Positions 1 to 10,932 of a DNA stretch of 64,000 nucleotides are shown here, in pieces. Source of the stretch: Shimwellia blattae DSM 4481 = NBRC 105725 (lineage in GTDB: Bacteria > Pseudomonadota > Gammaproteobacteria > Enterobacterales > Enterobacteriaceae). The notes under the pieces are model-generated. The model was not told where the DNA came from, ran no database searches, and saw only the letters and a program-made list of their open reading frames with translations. The stretch is taken from the NCBI RefSeq assembly GCF_000262305.1, contig NC_017910.1, positions 620,001 through 684,000 on the forward strand, given 5' to 3'. Within the stretch, counting starts at the first letter, position 1, and each line of letters begins with the position of its first letter. The position numbers and the translations under genes were made by a program.

Positions 1-1130
1 CGGGTAAACGCGTACTGATCCGTTCTGATCTGAACGTGCCGGTAAAAGACGGTAAAGTTACCTCTGATGCGCGTATCCGTGCATCTCTGCCGACTATCGA
101 GCTGGCCCTGAAACAGGGTGCGAAAGTGATGGTAACTTCCCACCTTGGCCGCCCGACTGAAGGTGAGTACAACGAAGAATTCTCTCTGCTGCCGGTTGTT
201 AACTACCTGAAAGACAAACTGTCTGCTCCGGTACGTCTGGCAAAAGACTACCTGGACGGTGTGGACGTTGCCGCCGGTGAACTGGTTGTGCTGGAAAACG
301 TGCGCTTTAACAAAGGCGAGAAGAAAGACGACGAAACCCTGTCTAAAAAATACGCCGCACTGTGCGACGTATACGTAATGGATGCTTTCGGTACTGCGCA
401 CCGCGCTCAGGCATCTACCCACGGTGTAGGCCGTTTTGCTGATGTCGCCTGTGCCGGTCCGCTGCTGGCTGCTGAGCTGGACGCGCTGGGTAAAGCGCTC
501 AAAGAGCCAGCCCGCCCGATGGTTGCCATCGTTGGTGGTTCTAAAGTTTCTACCAAACTGACCGTGCTGGACTCCCTGTCCAAAATCGCTGACCAGCTGA
601 TCGTCGGCGGCGGTATTGCCAACACCTTTATTGCCGCACAGGGCCACAATGTGGGTAAATCCCTGTACGAAGCAGACCTGGTTGATGAAGCCAAACGCCT
701 GCTGACCACCTGTGATATCCCGGTTCCGACGGATGTTCGCGTGGCAACGGAGTTCTCTGAAACTGCACCGGCAACCCTGAAATCTGTCAGCGCAGTCAAT
801 GCAGACGAGCAGATCCTCGATATCGGTGACGTTTCCGCTGAGAAACTGGCCGAAATTCTGAAAAATGCCAAAACCATTCTGTGGAATGGCCCGGTTGGAG
901 TCTTTGAGTTCCCGAACTTCCGTAAAGGGACTGAGATTGTTGCCAACGCCATTGCCGACAGCGAAGGCTTCTCTATCGCCGGTGGTGGTGACACCCTGGC
1001 CGCTATCGACCTGTTTGGCATTGCCGATAAAATCTCTTACATTTCTACCGGCGGCGGTGCATTCCTTGAATTCGTAGAAGGCAAGGTTCTGCCAGCCGTA
1101 GCGATGCTTGAAGAGCGCGCTAAAAAATAA
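1..1130 (+). CDS. pgk: Phosphoglycerate kinase, 5' end missing
   Basis: Cytoplasmic glycolytic enzyme that transfers phosphate from 1,3-bisphosphoglycerate to ADP. The frame is open from base 3 (residues [17 protein letters not shown], the substrate-binding Arg/Asp/Asn region near the N-terminus), so only about the first 14 codons lie outside the window. The lysine-rich core, [12 protein letters not shown], and the C-terminal nucleotide segments WNGPVGVFE and AGGGDTLAA are all present. It ends at a TAA and fbaA follows after about 100 bp, the usual enterobacterial epd-pgk-fbaA order. Identification is secure; only the start is absent. Confidence 0.97.
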   Translation, partial: GKRVLIRSDLNVPVKDGKVTSDARIRASLPTIELALKQGAKVMVTSHLGRPTEGEYNEEFSLLPVVNYLKDKLSAPVRLAKDYLDGVDVAAGELVVLENVRFNKGEKKDDETLSKKYAALCDVYVMDAFGTAHRAQASTHGVGRFADVACAGPLLAAELDALGKALKEPARPMVAIVGGSKVSTKLTVLDSLSKIADQLIVGGGIANTFIAAQGHNVGKSLYEADLVDEAKRLLTTCDIPVPTDVRVATEFSETAPATLKSVSAVNADEQILDIGDVSAEKLAEILKNAKTILWNGPVGVFEFPNFRKGTEIVANAIADSEGFSIAGGGDTLAAIDLFGIADKISYISTGGGAFLEFVEGKVLPAVAMLEERAKK

Positions 1131-1232
1131 TTTTTGACGGGCAGGGAAACTTGCCCGTTGTTTTATGCGGCCACAGGTGCTGTGGCTATTAAATCCGATT
1201 TTTACAACGCCGAAGATACAGGACACCGTAAC

Positions 1233-2312
1233 ATGTCTAAAATTTTTGATTTCGTAAAACCTGGGGTTATCACTGGTGATGACGTTCAGAAAGTTTTCCA
1301 GGTCGCCAAAGAAAACAATTTTGCGCTGCCGGCTGTAAACTGCGTGGGTACTGACTCTATCAACGCGGTGCTGGAAGCTGCGGCGAAAGTACGTGCGCCG
1401 GTTATTGTTCAGTTCTCTAATGGTGGCGCTGCGTTTATCGCAGGTAAAGGTCTGAAAGCGGAAGGCGCGCAGCAGGCTGCTATTCTGGGCGCTATCTCTG
1501 GTGCGCACCACGTTCACCAGATGGCTGTACACTACGGTGTTCCGGTTATCCTGCACACTGACCACTGCGCGAAAAAACTGCTGCCGTGGCTGGACGGCCT
1601 GCTGGACGAAGGTGAAAAACACTTCGCTGCGACCGGCAAACCGCTGTTCTCTTCCCATATGATTGACCTGTCTGAAGAGTCTCTGGAAGAGAATATCGAA
1701 ATTTGCTCTAAATACCTGACCCGCATGTCTAAAATTGGCATGACGCTGGAAATCGAACTGGGTTGCACCGGTGGTGAAGAAGACGGCGTAGATAACAGCC
1801 ATATGGATGCTTCTGCCCTGTATACTCAGCCGCAGGACGTTGATTACGCCTACACCAAACTGAACGCCATCAGCCCGCGTTTCACCATTGCCGCCTCTTT
1901 CGGTAACGTACACGGTGTGTATAAGCCGGGTAACGTGAAACTGACCCCGACTATCCTGCGCGACTCTCAGGACTATGTTTCCAAAAAACATAACCTGCCG
2001 CACAACAGCCTGAACTTCGTCTTCCACGGTGGCTCCGGCTCTACTGCTGAAGAGATCAAAGAATCTGTTGGTTACGGTGTTATCAAAATGAACATCGATA
2101 CCGACACCCAGTGGGCAACCTGGGAAGGTATTCTGAACTACTACAAAGAAAACGAAGCGTATCTGCAGGGCCAGCTGGGTAACCCGAAAGGTGCCGATCA
2201 GCCGAACAAGAAATACTATGATCCGCGTGTCTGGCTGCGTGCCGGTCAGAGCAGCATGGTAGCCCGTCTGGAAAAAGCATTCCACGAGCTGAACGCGGTA
2301 GACGTGCTGTAA
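1233..2312 (+). CDS. fbaA: Class II fructose-1,6-bisphosphate aldolase
   Basis: Zinc-dependent aldolase that reversibly cleaves fructose-1,6-bisphosphate into dihydroxyacetone phosphate and glyceraldehyde-3-phosphate. It is 359 residues, the normal class II length, starting MSKIFDFVKPGV. The metal-ligand segment LHTDHCAKK, the LEIELGCTGGEEDG loop, and the later NVHGVY and VFHGGSGS segments are intact. An in-frame upstream extension exists from base 1134, but the ATG at 1233 matches the family start. It lies downstream of pgk and is closed by a strong terminator. Confidence 0.97.
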   Translation: MSKIFDFVKPGVITGDDVQKVFQVAKENNFALPAVNCVGTDSINAVLEAAAKVRAPVIVQFSNGGAAFIAGKGLKAEGAQQAAILGAISGAHHVHQMAVHYGVPVILHTDHCAKKLLPWLDGLLDEGEKHFAATGKPLFSSHMIDLSEESLEENIEICSKYLTRMSKIGMTLEIELGCTGGEEDGVDNSHMDASALYTQPQDVDYAYTKLNAISPRFTIAASFGNVHGVYKPGNVKLTPTILRDSQDYVSKKHNLPHNSLNFVFHGGSGSTAEEIKESVGYGVIKMNIDTDTQWATWEGILNYYKENEAYLQGQLGNPKGADQPNKKYYDPRVWLRAGQSSMVARLEKAFHELNAVDVL

Positions 2313-2333
2313 GCCAGCGCCGTCACTGTTATG

Positions 2334-2361
2334 AAAAACCCGCCTGCTGGCGGGTTTTTTT
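2334..2361 (+). terminator. Intrinsic terminator after fbaA
   Basis: GC-rich hairpin with arms AACCCGCC and GGCGGGTT around a TGCT loop, followed by seven T residues, 21 bases after the fbaA stop. Confidence 0.9.
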
Positions 2362-2500
2362 ATGGGTAAATCTCTGAAACCAGGTTTCTTATTCTGTGCA
2401 GCAACGCACAGTTTGGCGTATTCTGCCATTTTTGATTACCCTTTGAAGGGGGCTCCCCCCTTCGGGGTTTGATTTTTCTTTATTGTTTAAGGATCGCAGG

Positions 2501-3361
2501 ATGAAAGACATTAACGTGGTGGACAGCATTCACGAGGCGGGAGGCTGGCTGACCCGTAATCAGGATTTGTTACTGGGCTACGCGGTGAACATTGTTGCGG
2601 CAATTATGATTCTGATTGTCGGGTTGATTATCGCGCGGCTGATTTCAAAAACCATTAACCGGCTGATGCTGGCGCGCAACATTGACAGTACCGTGGCCGA
2701 TTTTCTGTCTGCCCTGGTGCGCTACGGGATCATCGCCTTCACCCTGATTGCGGCACTGGGCCGGGTAGGGGTGCAGACCGCGTCGGTAATCGCGATACTG
2801 GGTGCCGCCGGTCTGGCCGTAGGTATGGCCCTGCAGGGCTCGCTCTCTAACCTGGCCGCCGGGGTGCTGCTGGTGACCTTCCGGCCATTCCGTACCGGTG
2901 AGTATGTGGATCTGGGCGGTATCGCCGGTACAGTGCTCAATGTGCATATCTTCTCCAGCACACTGCGCACGGCAGACGGCAAAATTGTTGTAGTGCCGAA
3001 CGGTAAAGTGATCGCGGGCAATATTATTAACTTCTCCCGGGAGCCGGCACGCCGCAATGAGTGGGTGATTGGCGTGGGCTATGATGCGGATATCGACCAG
3101 GTCAAACAGCTGATTACCGACATTCTGATGGCCGATGAGCGGGTGCTCAAAGATCGCGAACTGGTGGTGCGGATGAATGAACTGGGCGCATCGTCGATTA
3201 ACTTTGTGGCCCGGGCATGGAGCAACAGCGCCGATCTGATGCCGGTCTACTGGGACACCCTGGAAGCGGTGAAAAAGACCCTCGACAGTCACCGGATCAG
3301 CTTCCCGTACCCGCAAATGGATGTGCACCTGCACAACCCCGGGGCGACAGCTCAGCAGTAA
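2501..3361 (+). CDS. mscS: Small-conductance mechanosensitive channel MscS
   Basis: Inner-membrane heptameric channel that opens on hypo-osmotic shock. It is 286 residues. Three N-terminal transmembrane segments are visible (about residues 28-55, 64-88 and 95-125). The glycine/alanine-rich pore helix has the sequence [20 protein letters not shown], and the beta-domain with [12 protein letters not shown] and SFPYPQMDV follows. The ATG at 2501 after GGATCGCAGG matches the family start; an ATG 18 bases upstream is less likely. It sits between fbaA and argO as in E. coli. Confidence 0.96.
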   Translation: MKDINVVDSIHEAGGWLTRNQDLLLGYAVNIVAAIMILIVGLIIARLISKTINRLMLARNIDSTVADFLSALVRYGIIAFTLIAALGRVGVQTASVIAILGAAGLAVGMALQGSLSNLAAGVLLVTFRPFRTGEYVDLGGIAGTVLNVHIFSSTLRTADGKIVVVPNGKVIAGNIINFSREPARRNEWVIGVGYDADIDQVKQLITDILMADERVLKDRELVVRMNELGASSINFVARAWSNSADLMPVYWDTLEAVKKTLDSHRISFPYPQMDVHLHNPGATAQQ

Positions 3362-3378
3362 GCGTAAACAGTAAACGT

Positions 3379-3403
3379 AAAGGCCAGCTCCGCTGGCCTT
3401 TTT
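3379..3403 (+). terminator. Intrinsic terminator after mscS
   Basis: Hairpin with arms AAGGCCAGC and GCTGGCCTT, then five T residues, 18 bases after the mscS stop. Confidence 0.88.
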
Positions 3404-3532
3404 CATTGTGGGGGCAGGGCGGCCACCGCTGTTATTAGTATTTCTGATATACGATTAAAATTATCCATTTCCTCTTATAACTGGCGCAGATTACACTCCT
3501 GGCATTACCTTAACTGTGCAAGGAATTATCCA

Positions 3533-4168
3533 GTGTTATCTTATTATTTTCAGGGGCTTGCATTGGGCTCTGCGATGATCCTCCCCCTCGGCCCACAAAA
3601 CGCCTTTGTGATGAACCAGGGGATCCGCCGCCAGTACCATATTATGATTGCCGCCCTGTGCGCGGTGAGTGACCTGGTGCTGATTTGCGCCGGTATTTTT
3701 GGCGGCAGCGCGGTGCTGATGCAGTCCCCCTGGCTGCTGGCGCTGGTGACCTGGGGCGGGGTACTGTTTTTAGTGTGGTACGGCTGGGGTGCTTTGCGCA
3801 TGGCCGCCAGTAACAGCCCGGCGCTGGCCAGTGCCGAGGTGATGCGCCAGGGGCGCTGGCGGATTATCGCGACCATGCTGGCGGTCACCTGGCTGAACCC
3901 CCATGTCTATCTGGATACCTTCGTGGTGCTGGGCAGCCTGGGTGGCCAGCTGGCAGAAGAGCCAAAACGCTGGTTTGCCCTGGGTACGGTCAGCGCGTCG
4001 TTTATCTGGTTTTTTGGCCTGGCGCTGCTGGCGGCCTGGCTGGCACCGCGCCTGCGCACCGTAAAAGCCCAGCGCATTATTAACGGCCTGGTCGGTATGG
4101 TAATGTGGGGCATTGCGCTGGGTCTGGCGCGGGAAGGGATCGGCCATGTTCAGGCGTTATTTTCCTGA
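3533..4168 (+). CDS. argO: Arginine exporter ArgO (LysE family)
   Basis: LysE/ArgO-type inner-membrane exporter of L-arginine (and the toxic analogue canavanine). It is 211 residues, with about six hydrophobic segments and the conserved N-terminal [13 protein letters not shown] motif plus WLNPHVYLD in the middle. It begins with GTG, as does the E. coli gene. In E. coli argO is activated by ArgP with arginine; an argP gene lies about 1 kb downstream on the other strand, so the same control is likely. Confidence 0.95.
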   Translation: MLSYYFQGLALGSAMILPLGPQNAFVMNQGIRRQYHIMIAALCAVSDLVLICAGIFGGSAVLMQSPWLLALVTWGGVLFLVWYGWGALRMAASNSPALASAEVMRQGRWRIIATMLAVTWLNPHVYLDTFVVLGSLGGQLAEEPKRWFALGTVSASFIWFFGLALLAAWLAPRLRTVKAQRIINGLVGMVMWGIALGLAREGIGHVQALFS

Positions 4169-4300
4169 GCAACGGCGGGATTCCGCTATGCTTAATCCAT
4201 TCACACCCTGCCGTTGTTTAGGAAACATCTGCTCTTAAATTGGTGTTTTATACTAAATACTCGGCAGGTTATCCGTTGAAGAGTACATGGAGGCATTACA

Positions 4301-5041
4301 GTGAAGTTTAAAATTCTGGTTCTGGCAGCAATGATGGGCCTGGGTGGCAGTGCCACGGCGATGGCGGCAGATTTGCCCGACAGCCCCCATATTGTGACCA
4401 CGGGTACCGCAACGGTTGATGCAGTGCCGGATATCGCGCGGCTGAATATTGAAGTGAATGTGTCCGCCAAAGACGCGGGAAGCGCCAAAAAACAGGCGGA
4501 CCAGAAAGTCGCCCAGTATATGACATTCCTGCAAAACAACGGGGTGGAGAAGAAAGACATCAACGCGGCCAACCTGCGTACCCAGCCGGTGTATGAGTAC
4601 AGCAAAGAGGGTAAAGCTATCCTCAAAGGCTACCAGGCTATCCGCAATGTCACGGTGACGGTGCGTAACCTGAATAAACTCAACGATCTGCTGGATGGTG
4701 CCCTGAAAGCGGGCCTGAATGAAATCCGCTCAGTCTCCTTTGAAGTGGACCAGCCTCAGGCCTATCAGGATAAAGCCCGCCAGGCGGCCATTGAGAATGC
4801 TATCCACCAGGCGAGCAAGCTGGCCGAAGGGTTCCACACCAAACTGGGGCCGGTGTGGAGTATCCGCTACCAGGTGTCTGATGCACGGCCAATGCCGGTG
4901 ATGCGCATGATGAAAGCCTCTGCCGCGCCTGAGGCTTCCGTCAGCGATACCTACGAGCAGCAGAAAATACAGTTTGATGATCGCGTAGAGGTGGTTTTCG
5001 GGCTGGATAACGGACGTGCTCCCGCCCCTGCGGCGCACTGA
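4301..5041 (+). CDS. yggE: Periplasmic SIMPL-domain protein YggE
   Basis: 246-residue SIMPL-domain protein (DUF541), the same length as E. coli YggE, which has been linked to protection against oxidative stress. A signal peptide is visible (MKFKILVLAAMMGLGGSATAMA, cleavage near residue 22) followed by the SIMPL core. Start is GTG at 4301 with GGAGG ten bases upstream. It lies between argO and argP as in E. coli and is convergent with argP. The molecular function is not established. Confidence 0.92.
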   Translation: MKFKILVLAAMMGLGGSATAMAADLPDSPHIVTTGTATVDAVPDIARLNIEVNVSAKDAGSAKKQADQKVAQYMTFLQNNGVEKKDINAANLRTQPVYEYSKEGKAILKGYQAIRNVTVTVRNLNKLNDLLDGALKAGLNEIRSVSFEVDQPQAYQDKARQAAIENAIHQASKLAEGFHTKLGPVWSIRYQVSDARPMPVMRMMKASAAPEASVSDTYEQQKIQFDDRVEVVFGLDNGRAPAPAAH

Positions 5042-5051
5042 TGATACTCTC

Positions 5052-5073
5052 CGTGGCGGCAGCCGCCGCCACG
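5052..5073. terminator. Hairpin between convergent yggE and argP
   Basis: Perfect 9-bp stem, CGTGGCGGC / GCCGCCACG, with an AGCC loop in the 39-bp gap between two converging genes. There is no T-tract on either strand, so its role as a bidirectional terminator is inferred from position. Confidence 0.5.
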
Positions 5074-5080
5074 CTCTCCA

Positions 5081-5974
5081 CTACTCCTGGCGCAGGGCGT
5101 GATGCCCGTATTCCAGCAGGGCATCTGTAACCTGGCGCATCATGCGGCTTTCCGGCGCAAAGCGGTGCCAGTACAGCATGCGGCGCTGGAACAGCCCCGG
5201 GGTCAGATCAATCAGCTCCCCGGTGCGCAGCTCCTTTTCGATTTGCAGATGCGGGATCATGCAGCAGGTTGTGCCCTGGCGCGCCAGCTGCACAAAGGCT
5301 TCTGACGAGTTCACAATATGGCAGGGCACGCTGCCCGGCGGCAGGTCAAAATGCTGCTGCACAAACGCCTGATGCATATCATCCAGATGGTCAAAGGCCA
5401 CCGCCGGTGCCTTCAGCAGGGACGCCCGGGTAACACCGTTGGGAAAATAGCGCTCGGCAAAGGGCCGGGAGGCGACAAACAGATAGTCCAGCGCACCGAG
5501 CTTATCCACCAGGCAGCTGGGCAGCGCCTGGGGCTGGATACTCACCGCACCAACCACTTCCCCCCGGCGCAGGCGCTCCTGGGTGCGGGTTTCATCCTCA
5601 ACCTGGAGGTTCAGGCGGATGGGGGAGTCGGCCAGTACCGGGGCCAGCGCCGGTAACAGCCAGGTGGCCAGGCTGTCCGCGTTGACCGCAATAGATAACA
5701 GCAACGGGGTAGAGCCGCTTTGCTCATCACCCAGCCACTCTTCTTCCAGCAGCTCCACCTGGCGCAGCAACGCCAGCAACTTTTGCCCTTGTTCTGTCGG
5801 ACGGGGGGGGACGGTGCGCACCAGCAGAGGCTGGCCAAACATATTTTCCAGCTGTTTAATACGCTGCGAAACCGCTGACTGAGTAATACAGAGCTTTTGC
5901 GCAGCGCGCTCGAATCCCCGCTCCCTGATAACGGCATCAAGTGCCTGTAGTGTCCTGTAGTCCGGGCGTTTCAT
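5081..5974 (-). CDS. argP: LysR-family regulator ArgP (IciA)
   Basis: 297-residue LysR-type transcription factor that senses arginine and lysine and activates argO. An N-terminal winged helix-turn-helix (about residues 4-62, with [23 protein letters not shown]) is followed by the two-subdomain effector-binding region. Length and neighbourhood (argO-yggE-argP-rpiA) agree with E. coli. The start codon at 5974 faces rpiA divergently with a 237-bp shared upstream region. Confidence 0.95.
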   Translation of the reverse strand: MKRPDYRTLQALDAVIRERGFERAAQKLCITQSAVSQRIKQLENMFGQPLLVRTVPPRPTEQGQKLLALLRQVELLEEEWLGDEQSGSTPLLLSIAVNADSLATWLLPALAPVLADSPIRLNLQVEDETRTQERLRRGEVVGAVSIQPQALPSCLVDKLGALDYLFVASRPFAERYFPNGVTRASLLKAPAVAFDHLDDMHQAFVQQHFDLPPGSVPCHIVNSSEAFVQLARQGTTCCMIPHLQIEKELRTGELIDLTPGLFQRRMLYWHRFAPESRMMRQVTDALLEYGHHALRQE

Positions 5975-6211
5975 TGTGGTGTGTTTGCTCCTGTTTTCGT
6001 TATTTCAGCACTATGACATAAAAATAGTCCTGGGCCAGGTTAAATCCTTATGCAGGCAAGAAAAAATGGTCGAACTACATACACTACCACGGATCACGGG
6101 TAAAAATGTCACGAACCGGCCAGATGATGTGGGAACATGTCTGCCACTTTGCGCCGCCGGGGGTATATAATACCGCCCCGGACCTCCCCACTGATGACAC
6201 AGGCGAAAATC

Positions 6212-6874
6212 ATGACGCAGGATGAACTGAAAAAGGCCGTAGGCTGGGCTGCACTTCAATATGTACAACCGGGCACCATTGTTGGTGTGGGCACTGGCTC
6301 TACCGCCGCCCACTTTATTGATGCTCTGGGCACCATGAAAAACCAGATTGAAGGGGCGGTTTCCAGTTCCGATGCCTCCACCGAAAAACTCAAAAGCCTG
6401 GGTATTACGGTGTTTGACCTGAATGAGGTTGACTCACTGGGGATTTACGTTGACGGCGCCGATGAAATTAACGGCCACATGCAGATGATCAAAGGCGGTG
6501 GCGCGGCCCTGACCCGGGAAAAAATTATTGCCTCCGTTGCAGAGAAGTTTATCTGCATCGCAGACAGCTCCAAACAGGTGGATATTCTTGGGCGCTTCCC
6601 GCTGCCGGTTGAAGTGATCCCGATGGCGCGCAGCTGTGTTGCGCGCACGCTGGTGAAACTGGGCGGGCGCCCGGAGTACCGCCAGGGCGTGCTGACCGAT
6701 AACGGCAACGTCATTCTGGACGTTCACGGGCTGGAAATTCTGGATCCGGTCGCCCTGGAAGACGCCATTAACGCCATTCCGGGCGTGGTGACCGTGGGCC
6801 TGTTTGCCCGTCGCGGGGCCGATGTTGCGCTGATCGGTACGCCGGATGGGGTTAGAACCATCATCAGTAAATAA
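6212..6874 (+). CDS. rpiA: Ribose-5-phosphate isomerase A
   Basis: Interconverts ribose-5-phosphate and ribulose-5-phosphate in the pentose phosphate pathway. It is 220 residues. The phosphate-binding [11 protein letters not shown], the catalytic DGADEIN region and [11 protein letters not shown] are intact. An in-frame extension starts at 6137, but the ATG at 6212 begins the conserved [21 protein letters not shown] hexamer lies at about 6164-6169 upstream, a plausible -10 element. Confidence 0.97.
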   Translation: MTQDELKKAVGWAALQYVQPGTIVGVGTGSTAAHFIDALGTMKNQIEGAVSSSDASTEKLKSLGITVFDLNEVDSLGIYVDGADEINGHMQMIKGGGAALTREKIIASVAEKFICIADSSKQVDILGRFPLPVEVIPMARSCVARTLVKLGGRPEYRQGVLTDNGNVILDVHGLEILDPVALEDAINAIPGVVTVGLFARRGADVALIGTPDGVRTIISK

Positions 6875-6881
6875 TCTTACC

Positions 6882-6900
6882 GGGGGCGGTTATCGCCCCC
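6882..6900 (+). terminator. Hairpin after rpiA
   Basis: GGGGGCG / CGCCCCC stem with a GTTAT loop seven bases after the rpiA stop. The T-tract is poor, so termination strength is uncertain. Confidence 0.55.
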
Positions 6901-7166
6901 GTTACCCGCCAAAAAGATCACAAAAAAATAGTGCCCCCTTGTTTGGTGACATATATCACAAATTATTATCTGTAATTTAATAAACGCCGATATTTCCTCC
7001 GTTTGTAACATTTTATGCTGCCTTATGCCCCCGGGTGATATTTGCTCATGGCAACTACGCAAACGTTCATATTGCCGCTGACGTTTTTTTTGATATGTTG
7101 ACAGAAGGCGAGCGTATGACAGACGCCGCGACACAACATCAGTTCAGATAAGACAGGGTCGGGGAA

Positions 7167-8405
7167 ATGGCAAAAGTATCACTGGAGAAAGACAAGATTA
7201 AGTTCCTGCTGGTTGAAGGTGTACACCAGAAGGCGATTGATAGCCTGCGCGCGGCGGGCTATACCAACATTGAGTACCATAAAGGCGCGCTGGACAGCGA
7301 TGCGTTAAAGGCATCCATCCGCGATGCCCACTTCATTGGTTTACGATCCCGCACCCATCTGACTGAAGACGTTATTGCCGCGGCGGAAAAACTGATTGCG
7401 ATTGGCTGCTTCTGTATTGGTACTAACCAGGTGGATCTGGATGCGGCCGCCAGACGCGGTATTCCGGTATTTAACGCCCCCTTCTCAAACACCCGTTCCG
7501 TGGCTGAGCTGGTGATTGGCGAGCTGCTGCTGCTGCTGCGCGGCGTACCGGAGGCAAACGCAAAAGCGCACCGTGGTATCTGGAATAAACAGGCTGTCGG
7601 GTGTTTTGAAGCGCGCGGGAAAAAGCTGGGGATCATCGGTTACGGCCATATCGGCACCCAGCTGGGCATCCTGGCCGAATCCCTGGGGATGCACGTCTTC
7701 TTCTATGATATTGAAAGTAAATTGCCGCTGGGGAACGCAACCCAGGTTCAGCACCTTTCCGACCTGCTTAATATGAGCGATGTGGTCAGCCTGCATGTGC
7801 CGGAAAACGCCTCCACCAAAAATATGATTGCCGCTGAACAACTGGCAATGATGAAGCCCGGGGCGCTGCTGATTAACGCCTCCCGCGGGACGGTGGTCGA
7901 TATTCCGGCCCTGTGCGACGCCCTGAGCAGCAAGCACCTGGCGGGGGCCGCTATTGATGTCTTCCCCACGGAGCCCGCCACCAACAGCGACCCGTTCAGC
8001 TCACCGCTGATTGAGTTTGATAATGTGCTGCTGACGCCCCACATCGGCGGCTCCACCATGGAAGCGCAGGAAAATATTGGCCTGGAAGTGGCCGGGAAGC
8101 TGACCAAATACTCGGACAACGGCTCGACACTTTCGGCGGTGAACTTCCCGGAAGCCTCCCTGCCGCAGCACCCGAGCGGTGCCCGTCGCCTGCTGCATAT
8201 TCATGAAAACCGCCCCGGCGTGCTGACGGCCATCAACCATATTTTTGCCGATCAGGGGATTAACATTGCCGCCCAGTATCTGCAGACCTCGGTGCATGTG
8301 GGGTATGTGGTGATTGATATTAACGCGGATGAAGAAATTGCCCGTAATGCGCTGCAGCAGATGCGGGCCATCCCCGGTACGGTGCGCGCCCGCCTGCTGT
8401 ACTGA
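7167..8405 (+). CDS. serA: D-3-phosphoglycerate dehydrogenase
   Basis: First enzyme of serine biosynthesis; oxidises 3-phosphoglycerate with NAD and is feedback-inhibited by serine. It is 412 residues. The NAD fold motif GYGHIGTQLGILAESLG, NASRGTVVDI and the catalytic His segment LLTPHIGGST are present. The C-terminal ACT domain (LHIHENRPGVLTAINHIF) binds serine. Two extra residues near 330 (HPSG) lengthen the linker slightly relative to E. coli. The 290-bp upstream gap is AT-rich and must hold the promoter; in E. coli this gene responds to Lrp. Confidence 0.97.
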   Translation: MAKVSLEKDKIKFLLVEGVHQKAIDSLRAAGYTNIEYHKGALDSDALKASIRDAHFIGLRSRTHLTEDVIAAAEKLIAIGCFCIGTNQVDLDAAARRGIPVFNAPFSNTRSVAELVIGELLLLLRGVPEANAKAHRGIWNKQAVGCFEARGKKLGIIGYGHIGTQLGILAESLGMHVFFYDIESKLPLGNATQVQHLSDLLNMSDVVSLHVPENASTKNMIAAEQLAMMKPGALLINASRGTVVDIPALCDALSSKHLAGAAIDVFPTEPATNSDPFSSPLIEFDNVLLTPHIGGSTMEAQENIGLEVAGKLTKYSDNGSTLSAVNFPEASLPQHPSGARRLLHIHENRPGVLTAINHIFADQGINIAAQYLQTSVHVGYVVIDINADEEIARNALQQMRAIPGTVRARLLY

Positions 8406-8425
8406 TGGTTTTTGCCTCTGTTCTC

Positions 8426-8449
8426 AGGCCCGCGACTGCGGGCCTTTTT
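8426..8449 (+). terminator. Intrinsic terminator after serA
   Basis: AGGCCCGC / GCGGGCCT stem with a GACT loop followed by a T-run, 20 bases after the stop. Confidence 0.88.
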
Positions 8450-8613
8450 GTTGTAAACCACAAGTTAAAAATAATTTAATCAATAGTTTCATTGAGATCC
8501 CGTCAGGCCGGATGGCGGGTGGCTATTTTCTCTTCAAAACGCTTCTTTTCAGGGGGTAATCAGGCGTATAATCCCGGCCTTTTGATGGTTTTTGTATCAC
8601 TTCCGGAAACTTT

Positions 8614-10887
8614 ATGAGCAGCATTTCTCTGATTCAGCCCGATCGCGATCTCTTTTCATGGCCCCAGTACTGGGCTGCCTGCTTTGGCCCCGCGCCTTTT
8701 TTGCCAATGTCCCGCGCGGAGATGGATCAACTGGGCTGGGATAGCTGCGATGTGATTATCGTTACCGGAGACGCCTATGTGGATCACCCCAGTTTCGGGA
8801 TGGCCATCGTCGGGCGAATGCTGGAAGCCCAGGGCTTCCGGGTGGGGATCATTGCCCAGCCGGACTGGACCAGCAAAGAGGACTTTATGCGCCTTGGCAA
8901 GCCGAACCTCTATTTCGGGGTGACTGCCGGGAATATGGACTCGATGATCAACCGCTATACCGCCGATCGCCGCCTGCGCAGCGACGATGCCTACACCCCG
9001 GGCAACGTGGCCGGTAAACGCCCGGACCGGGCGACCCTGGTCTATACCCAGCGTTGTAAAGAGGCCTGGAACGATGTGCCCGTTGTACTGGGCGGTATTG
9101 AGGCCAGCCTGCGGCGTATCGCCCACTATGATTACTGGTCCGACACGGTGCGCCGCTCAGTCCTGGTGGACTCAAAAGCCGATATGCTGGTCTACGGCAA
9201 CGGCGAGCGGCCCATGGTGGAGCTGACCCACCGCCTGGCGGCGGGGGAGAAGATTGGCGATATCCTTGATATCCGCAACACCGCAATTTTGCGCAAAGAG
9301 GCGCTGCCGGGCTGGTCCGGGGTGGACTCCACCCGCCTGGATACCCCGGGGCGGATTGATCCTATTCCGCACCCTTATGGTGAGGATCTGCCCTGTGCTG
9401 AGACCGGCAAACCGGAAAAGGCGGTGGCCAGTGCAGCAAAACCAGTCACGGTGCAGCCGCCACGCCCGAAACCCTGGGAAAAGACCTACGTTCTGCTGCC
9501 GTCTTATGAAAAAGTCAAAAGCGACAAAGTGCTGTATGCGCACGCCTCGCGTATTCTGCACCATGAAACCAACCCCGGCTGTGCCAGAGCGCTGATGCAA
9601 AAACACGGCGACCGCTACCTGTGGGTTAACCCGCCTGCGATCCCGCTGTCGACCGAAGAGATGGACAGCGTATTTGCGCTGCCGTATCAGCGTATTCCGC
9701 ACCCGGTATACGGTAAGGCAAAGATCCCCGCCTATGACATGATTCGCTTTTCCATCAACATTATGCGCGGCTGCTTCGGGGGCTGCTCTTTCTGCTCGAT
9801 CACCGAGCACGAAGGGCGGATTATTCAGAGCCGCTCTGAAGATTCGATTATTAATGAGATTGAGGCGATCCGCGACACGGTGCCCGGCTTTACCGGTATC
9901 ATTTCCGATCTCGGCGGCCCCACGGCCAATATGTATATGCTGCGCTGCAAATCGCCGCGGGCGGAACAGACCTGCCGCCGCTCGTCCTGCGTGTACCCGG
10001 ATATCTGCCAGCATATGGATACCAACCACCAGCCGACTATCGATCTGTACCGCCGGGCCCGGGATCTGGACGGGATTAAAAAAATCCTGATAGCCTCCGG
10101 CGTGCGTTACGATCTGGCGGTGGAAGATCCGCGCTATATCAAAGAGCTGGCCGCTCACCACGTGGGTGGCTATCTGAAAATTGCCCCGGAACACACCGAA
10201 GAGGGCCCGCTGTCCAAAATGCAAAAACCGGGTATGGGCAGTTATGACCGGTTCAAAGAGCTGTTTGATCTCTACTCGAAGCAGGCGGGCAAAGAGCAGT
10301 ATTTAATTCCGTATTTTATTTCCGCCCACCCGGGCACCAAAGACGAAGATATGGTGCATCTGGCCCTGTGGCTGAAGCGCCACCGGTTCCGTCTCGACCA
10401 GGTGCAGAACTTTTACCCCTCGCCGATGGCGAACTCCACCACCATGTATTACACCGGGAAGAACCCGCTCAGTAAGGTGGCCTATAAGAGTGAAGAGGTG
10501 TATATCCCGCGCGGCGATCGCCAGCGCCGTCTGCACAAGGCGCTGCTGCGTTACCACGATCCGGCTAACTGGCCGATGATCCGCCAGGCGCTGGAAAATA
10601 TGGGCATGAAGCACCTGATAGGCAGCCGCCGTGACTGCCTGGTACCGGCACCGACGATAGATGAAATACGTGCCGCCCGTCGCCAGAGCCGGGGCAGCCA
10701 GGTGGCGCTAACCCGCCATTCGGATATTGTGCACCAGCGCAGCGCTGGTCAGGGGGCGAAGGCCGGGGCCGGTAAACGCCCGGCAGGGGCCCGCACCGGC
10801 ACCGGGAAGCCCCAGGCCGCCCGCCCGGCAAAACCGGGTGCCGGCCGCCGCCAGAGCATTCAGGGGAAGAAGTCCGCAGGTAAGTAA
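8614..10887 (+). CDS. ygiQ: Radical SAM protein YgiQ (UPF0313)
   Basis: 757-residue radical S-adenosylmethionine protein of the UPF0313 family; the substrate is unknown. The 4Fe-4S ligand motif CFGGCSFC sits near residue 390 and is followed by [11 protein letters not shown]. An N-terminal UPF0313 domain precedes it, and the basic, low-complexity C-terminus (rich in Gly, Ala, Arg, Pro, Lys) is probably disordered. It abuts serA here, whereas in E. coli the two are about 100 kb apart, so a synteny breakpoint lies in the serA-ygiQ gap. Confidence 0.94.
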   Translation: MSSISLIQPDRDLFSWPQYWAACFGPAPFLPMSRAEMDQLGWDSCDVIIVTGDAYVDHPSFGMAIVGRMLEAQGFRVGIIAQPDWTSKEDFMRLGKPNLYFGVTAGNMDSMINRYTADRRLRSDDAYTPGNVAGKRPDRATLVYTQRCKEAWNDVPVVLGGIEASLRRIAHYDYWSDTVRRSVLVDSKADMLVYGNGERPMVELTHRLAAGEKIGDILDIRNTAILRKEALPGWSGVDSTRLDTPGRIDPIPHPYGEDLPCAETGKPEKAVASAAKPVTVQPPRPKPWEKTYVLLPSYEKVKSDKVLYAHASRILHHETNPGCARALMQKHGDRYLWVNPPAIPLSTEEMDSVFALPYQRIPHPVYGKAKIPAYDMIRFSINIMRGCFGGCSFCSITEHEGRIIQSRSEDSIINEIEAIRDTVPGFTGIISDLGGPTANMYMLRCKSPRAEQTCRRSSCVYPDICQHMDTNHQPTIDLYRRARDLDGIKKILIASGVRYDLAVEDPRYIKELAAHHVGGYLKIAPEHTEEGPLSKMQKPGMGSYDRFKELFDLYSKQAGKEQYLIPYFISAHPGTKDEDMVHLALWLKRHRFRLDQVQNFYPSPMANSTTMYYTGKNPLSKVAYKSEEVYIPRGDRQRRLHKALLRYHDPANWPMIRQALENMGMKHLIGSRRDCLVPAPTIDEIRAARRQSRGSQVALTRHSDIVHQRSAGQGAKAGAGKRPAGARTGTGKPQAARPAKPGAGRRQSIQGKKSAGK

Positions 10888-10932
10888 CCGGCGACGGTGC
10901 CCGTGAAAGCGGGCGCCCGTTGTCAGAGTGGT

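Noticed and set aside
407..1021. 204-codon frame antisense to pgk
   Set aside because: It mirrors the codon structure of pgk on the other strand, has no ribosome site and no recognisable protein features.
2645..3406. 253-codon frame antisense to mscS
   Set aside because: Shadow of a GC-rich gene; composition (His, Gln, Arg rich) is typical of antisense frames.
6877..7134. 85-codon frame in the rpiA-serA gap
   Set aside because: No ribosome site, starts in the serA promoter region and has no protein-like pattern.
9172..10224. 350-codon frame antisense to ygiQ
   Set aside because: Entirely inside the certain ygiQ gene, with antisense-type composition.
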